Shown here: positions 60,604-64,000 of the stretch, piece by piece | How positions within the stretch are numbered: the first letter of the stretch is position 1 | How the letters are laid out: each line of letters opens with the position of its first letter | Source: Solirubrobacter soli DSM 22325 | GTDB lineage: Bacteria > Actinomycetota > Thermoleophilia > Solirubrobacterales > Solirubrobacteraceae | DNA: 64,000 bases | Direction of reading: 5' to 3' | Assembly (NCBI RefSeq): GCF_000423665.1 | Contig: NZ_AUIK01000031.1 | Location: 44,454 to 108,453, forward strand | Position numbers and translations under genes: made by a program | The notes under the pieces: model-generated | Seen by the model: only the letters and a program-made list of their open reading frames with translations | What the model was told of the DNA's origin: nothing | Databases searched by the model: none

Positions 60604-61482
60604 TTGGGCTACCCGGACCACCTGCGCACCGACATCGAGGTCTACCTCGAGGGTCTGCGCTTCAGCGCCGAGCCGGCGACGGACGGGCTGGAGGAGGCGA
60701 TGCGCTACTCGCTGCTGGCGGGCGGGAAGCGGATCCGGCCGGTCCTGGCGCTCGCGACGGCCCACGCGATCGGGATGCCGACCGAGGCGGTGCTCCCGCT
60801 GGCGGGCGCCCTCGAACTCATCCACACCTACTCGCTGATCCACGACGATCTGCCGGCGATGGACGACGATTCGCTGCGCCGCGGCCGGCCGACGTGTCAC
60901 GTTCGTTACGGCGAGGCGATCGCGATCCTCGCGGGTGACGCGCTGTACGCGGAGGCGATCCGCCTGGTGCTGCGCGACCTGCACGCCGAGCCCGCGCGGG
61001 TGATCGCGTGTCTCGCCGAATTGACCGCCGCGTCGGGGGTTCAGGGCATGGTCGGCGGGCAGTTCATCGACGTGTCGGGCGTCGACGAGTCCGACGACGC
61101 CCAGCTGCGCCGGTTGCACGAGCTCAAGACCGGGCGGCTGATCGGGGCCGCGATCGACTGCGTGTTGCTGCTAACAGACGATCACACGCGCTCGACTACA
61201 CTTCCGGACTTCCGTGCGTTCGCTTCTGAGCTCGGGGTCCTGTTCCAGATCGTCGACGACATCCTCGACGTCACGGGTACGGATGTCGCGCTCGGGAAGC
61301 CTCAGGGAAGCGACGAGCGGCACGGCAAGGTGACCTACGTGAGCCGTTATGGACTCGACGGGGCCCGCGCCATGGCCGCGGAATCGCACCGCAACGCGCG
61401 CGCCGCGCTCGACCGTGCGGCCTCGGGGCGCGCGGAGGAACTGGCCCAGATCACCGACTTCATCGCCACCAGGACTTCATGA
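60604..61482 (+). CDS. ispA: Polyprenyl diphosphate synthase (farnesyl/geranylgeranyl type)
   Basis: A 292-residue trans-prenyltransferase. GGKRIRP at residues 40-46, the first aspartate-rich motif DDLPAMDDD at 81-89, GGQFIDVSG and the second motif DDILD at 218-222 are present. Chain length cannot be read with certainty; the residues just before the first motif (HTYSLIH) fit a short-chain enzyme. The start is TTG at 60604, 4 bp after xseB. Next to dxs, it supplies isoprenoid precursors for quinones and undecaprenyl carriers. Its stop overlaps dxs (ATGA). Confidence 0.9.
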   Translation: MGYPDHLRTDIEVYLEGLRFSAEPATDGLEEAMRYSLLAGGKRIRPVLALATAHAIGMPTEAVLPLAGALELIHTYSLIHDDLPAMDDDSLRRGRPTCHVRYGEAIAILAGDALYAEAIRLVLRDLHAEPARVIACLAELTAASGVQGMVGGQFIDVSGVDESDDAQLRRLHELKTGRLIGAAIDCVLLLTDDHTRSTTLPDFRAFASELGVLFQIVDDILDVTGTDVALGKPQGSDERHGKVTYVSRYGLDGARAMAAESHRNARAALDRAASGRAEELAQITDFIATRTS

Positions 61483-63401
61483 CCTCACTGCTCTCCCGGA
61501 TCGACCGCCCCCAGGACCTGCATTCGCTCTCCGAGGATGAGCTGCAGGCCGTTGCGCAGGAGGTCCGCGAGCTGCTGATCGACACGGTCGGGGAGATCGG
61601 CGGCCACTTCGGCGCCAACCTGGGGACGTGCGAGATCGCGGTCGCGGTGCACTCGCTGATCGACTCGCCGCGTGACAAGGTCCTGTGGGACGTCGGTCAC
61701 CAGGCGTACCCGCACAAGGTCCTGACGGGGCGGCGTGACGCTTTGAGCACCATCCGCCAGTACGGCGGCCTCGCCCCGTTCTGCTCGATCCCCGAGTCCG
61801 AGCACGACATCATGGGCGCCGGCCACGCCTCGACCTCGATCGGCTACGCGGTCGGGATCAAGGAAGCCATGCAGCGCGGCGGTGCCGAGGACGGCAAGGT
61901 CGTCGCGGTCATCGGCGACGGCGCGATGACCGGTGGCGTGGCGTTTGAGGCCGTGTCGCAGGCCGGTGGGCTCGGCACGCCGATCGTCGTGATTTTGAAC
62001 GACAACGGGATGTCGATCGCCCCGAACGTCGGCGCGCTCTCGCGGTACATGAACCGCGTCCGGCTCGATCCGGGCCTGTGGGAGGCGCGCGAGGGCGTCG
62101 AGGAGAAGCTCACGAAGCTGCCGGCGGGGATCGGCGCGGCGTTCGAGCGCCTCGGCCCGCGCTTCAAGGAGTCCGTGAAGGCGTTCTGGGCGCCCGGTCT
62201 CTGGTGGGAGGAGCTCGACTGGGCCTACCTCGGCGTGATCGACGGTCACGACGTGCGCGCGATGCGCCGCGCGCTGCGGACCGCGTTCGAGGCCGAGCGC
62301 CCCGTCGTCATCCACTGCGCCACGGTCAAGGGCAAGGGCTTCGCGCCGGCCGAGAACGGCGGCCTGGAGGGCATGGAGAAGTGGCATGCCGCCAAGCCGA
62401 AGTCGATCGCGTCGCGGATGCCGGCGCCGTCGCGACCCTCCACGCCCGCGCCGCCGCAGTACACCCAGGTGTTCGGCGAGGCGATGGTGCGCGAGTGCGA
62501 GCGCGACCCGCGGGTGATCGGCATCACCGCGGCGATGAACTCCGGCACCGGCCTGTCGATCCTCCAGAAGGCGCTGCCCGAGCGCTACTTCGACGTCGGC
62601 ATCGCCGAGCAGCAGGCCGTGCTGTTCGCGGCGGGCGCCGCGCTGACCGGCATGCGCCCGGTCGCGGCGATCTACTCGACCTTCCTGCAGCGCGCGTTCG
62701 ACCAGATCGTCCACGACGTCTGCCTGCAGCAGCTGCCGGTGACGTTCGCGATGGACCGCGCCGGCCTGGTCGGTGACGACGGCCCGACGCATCACGGCGT
62801 CTTCGACATCGCGTACCTGCGGGCGCTCCCGCACATCACGCTGATGGCGCCGCGCGACGAGGCGATGCTCGTGCACATGCTGCACACCGCCCTGCACGTG
62901 GACGGGCCGGCCGCGCTGCGCTACCCGCGCGGGGCGGGTGTGGGCGTGGAGCTGCCGGTTGCGCCTTCGTTGATCCCGGTCGGCACGGGCGAGATCCTGC
63001 GCGAGGGCGAGCGCGTGGCGCTGGTCGGTTACGGGACCGGCGTCGGGAAGGCTCTGGCGGCCGCGGATCTGCTCGCGGAGCGCGGCCTCGATGTCACAGT
63101 CGCCGACGCTCGCTTCGTCAAGCCGCTTGACGTCCCGCTGTTGACCGCCCTTGCCGCCGAGCACGAGCTGCTGGTCACGATCGAGGAAGGCGTGCTCGCG
63201 GGCGGCTTCGGCTCTGCCGTGTGGGAGTCATTCTCCGAGGAGGGAGCGCTGGCACCGCGCATCCTCCGCGTCGGGCTCCCGGACCGCTACGTGACCCACG
63301 GCGCTCCCGCGCTGCTGCACGAAGAGGTCGGCTTCACGGCCGAGCGCATCGCCGAGCGCGTCGAGACCGCGGTGCTCGATCCGCGCGGCTCCTTCGCTTA
63401 A
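61479..63401 (+). CDS. dxs: 1-deoxy-D-xylulose-5-phosphate synthase
   Basis: A 640-residue thiamine-diphosphate enzyme condensing pyruvate and glyceraldehyde-3-phosphate, the first step of the MEP isoprenoid pathway. Visible: GGHFGANLGTCEIAVA, WDVGHQAYPHKVLTGR, the ThDP-binding VIGDGAMTGG (GDG at 146-148) with LNDNGMSI, then RYFDVGIAEQQAV (catalytic Glu) and DDGPTHHGVFD. The length is normal. The ATG overlaps the ispA stop, forming an ispA-dxs unit. Confidence 0.96.
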   Translation: MTSLLSRIDRPQDLHSLSEDELQAVAQEVRELLIDTVGEIGGHFGANLGTCEIAVAVHSLIDSPRDKVLWDVGHQAYPHKVLTGRRDALSTIRQYGGLAPFCSIPESEHDIMGAGHASTSIGYAVGIKEAMQRGGAEDGKVVAVIGDGAMTGGVAFEAVSQAGGLGTPIVVILNDNGMSIAPNVGALSRYMNRVRLDPGLWEAREGVEEKLTKLPAGIGAAFERLGPRFKESVKAFWAPGLWWEELDWAYLGVIDGHDVRAMRRALRTAFEAERPVVIHCATVKGKGFAPAENGGLEGMEKWHAAKPKSIASRMPAPSRPSTPAPPQYTQVFGEAMVRECERDPRVIGITAAMNSGTGLSILQKALPERYFDVGIAEQQAVLFAAGAALTGMRPVAAIYSTFLQRAFDQIVHDVCLQQLPVTFAMDRAGLVGDDGPTHHGVFDIAYLRALPHITLMAPRDEAMLVHMLHTALHVDGPAALRYPRGAGVGVELPVAPSLIPVGTGEILREGERVALVGYGTGVGKALAAADLLAERGLDVTVADARFVKPLDVPLLTALAAEHELLVTIEEGVLAGGFGSAVWESFSEEGALAPRILRVGLPDRYVTHGAPALLHEEVGFTAERIAERVETAVLDPRGSFA

Positions 63402-63453
63402 TTGTTGAGATAGATCAACGCGTCGAACGGTCTTCGCAGGCCGTGCGTAATGG

Positions 63454-63477
63454 CCCTTGGTTAAACATTCCCAAGGG
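63454..63477. promoter_or_regulatory. Inverted repeat upstream of the cupredoxin gene
   Basis: CCCTTGG (63454-63460) and CCAAGGG (63471-63477), 7-bp perfect arms with a 10-bp, A/T-rich spacer, 8 bp before the TTG start. It could be an operator or a 5' hairpin. The rest of the 63402-63485 gap holds no other clear signal. Confidence 0.35.
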
Positions 63478-63485
63478 GGTCGGCG

Positions 63486-64000
63486 TTGGGTCTCAGGAAG
63501 AGGTACATGCCATGGCTGGCATGCGTCGCCGTGGGTGCAATCGGTATACCCGCAATCGCCTCGGCGGCCGGGTCGCCTGGATCGGGCGCTGCAGCGGCGC
63601 CCGGAAACATCACCGTGGTCGATTTCGGGTTCGAGAATCCCGCGACCGGGGACAGCACGGTCACGATCAACGCGGGCGAGACCGTCACGTTCAGCTATCC
63701 GAACGGCGGCAGCTTCCACAACGTCGACTTCGCGACCGCGCCGACGTCATGCACCCAGACCGCGGGCGCCGTGGTCGGGGCCGTGCCGCCGCTCCCGAGC
63801 TTCCCCTCGCCCGCCGGCTGGGCGGGCAATTGCCGGTTCAACACGCCGGGGACGTACGACTTCTTCTGTGACGCGCACAACTTCATGACGGGAACGGTCG
63901 TCGTCGTGGGGGCGACGCCGACGCCTACTCCGACGCCGACGCCGACTCCGACTCCGACTCCGACGCCGACTCCCACGCCGACGCCGACTCCCACTGCGAC
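63486..64000 (+). CDS. Secreted cupredoxin-like protein with Pro-Thr tail (3' end outside window)
   Basis: At least 171 residues, truncated by the window end. The N-terminus (from TTG at 63486 LGLRKRYMPWLACVAVGAIG, or ATG at 63507) is a signal peptide. The mature domain has VVDFGFENP, VTINAGETVTFSYPNGG, SFHNVDF (His ligand) and GTYDFFCDAHNFMTGTVVV. The last supplies Cys, His and Met, so type 1 copper binding as in plastocyanin-like proteins is likely. From about residue 142 a Pro-Thr repeat runs to the end, probably a wall-spanning stalk. Role in electron transfer is inferred. Confidence 0.85.
   Translation, partial: MGLRKRYMPWLACVAVGAIGIPAIASAAGSPGSGAAAAPGNITVVDFGFENPATGDSTVTINAGETVTFSYPNGGSFHNVDFATAPTSCTQTAGAVVGAVPPLPSFPSPAGWAGNCRFNTPGTYDFFCDAHNFMTGTVVVVGATPTPTPTPTPTPTPTPTPTPTPTPTPTA

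Noticed and set aside
63622..63640. T-arm-like GGGTTCGAGAATCCC resembling a tRNA
   Set aside because: It lies in the coding sequence of the cupredoxin (FGFENP), and no acceptor, D or anticodon arm is found around it. No tRNA was seen anywhere in the window.

Overview
The window is about 70% G+C, densely packed and codes on both strands. Its gene content points to an actinobacterium of the class Thermoleophilia (Solirubrobacterales-like). It carries a type IV pilus (T4P) machine with PilM/N/O but no secretin, a DUF2277 protein, thrombospondin-3 and PASTA secreted proteins, and eCIS-cargo-like proteins with an LQRxAGN motif. The taxonomic call is inference from gene content; no rRNA gene is present.

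Layout. (1) 1-5.5 kb: end of mltG, then aroE and the pilus motor genes pilB-pilT-pilC in one tight run. (2) 5.5-14 kb: secreted and surface proteins, two metallopeptidase-like proteins resembling cargo of extracellular contractile injection systems, a SulP anion transporter and a YceI protein. (3) 15.1-21.7 kb: an overlapping three-gene operon of the Wadjet type II (JetA-JetB-JetC) SMC family with no JetD nuclease gene. (4) 21.8-30.8 kb: a YnfA-like protein and recC-recB-recD. (5) 30.8-38.5 kb: assorted accessory genes (NmrA-like, DUF2277, AbiEi-DUF559, ArsN1-like acetyltransferase, a GAF-PAS-SpoIIE phosphatase) with several tandem-repeat tracts and clustered inverted repeats. (6) 38.5-48.6 kb: the second T4P block, with two pilins, three large minor prepilins, pilM, pilD, pilN, pilO and an unassigned component. 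(7) 48.9-53.0 kb: aroC, an aroK-aroB fusion, aroQ and an M24 peptidase. (8) 53-58 kb: a large secreted Ca-binding-repeat protein, OsmC, a MarR-GNAT fusion, a DUF2231 membrane protein, a VOC protein and an M28 peptidase. (9) 58.1-64 kb: efp, a membrane glycosyltransferase-like protein, nusB, xseB, a polyprenyl synthase, dxs and the start of a secreted cupredoxin.

The most interesting layer is regulatory. Six sites in the right half match TNAA-N16-GCCGAT(A/G)N, the promoter type read by sigma-28/WhiG-family factors, and two weaker versions exist. Five of the six end 7-8 nt before a start codon, implying leaderless mRNAs. The sixth drives a leader that contains a convincing c-di-GMP-I (GEMM-I) riboswitch in front of the main pilin gene. 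The promoters link the pilus genes to a secreted Ca-repeat/IPT protein and to a polytopic glycosyltransferase-like protein, so these two are proposed as members of the same regulon. PilB also has an MshEN-like N-terminal region, so c-di-GMP may act at both expression and motor level. Many other genes have a TANNNT box 6-12 nt before the start codon, again suggesting frequent leaderless transcription.

A conserved pilus plus shikimate block appears to have been split by about 33 kb of accessory genes. No integrase, transposase, tRNA or CRISPR array was found. Only one gene-free stretch exceeds 300 bases (31605-31923), and it is filled by a 36-bp tandem repeat.
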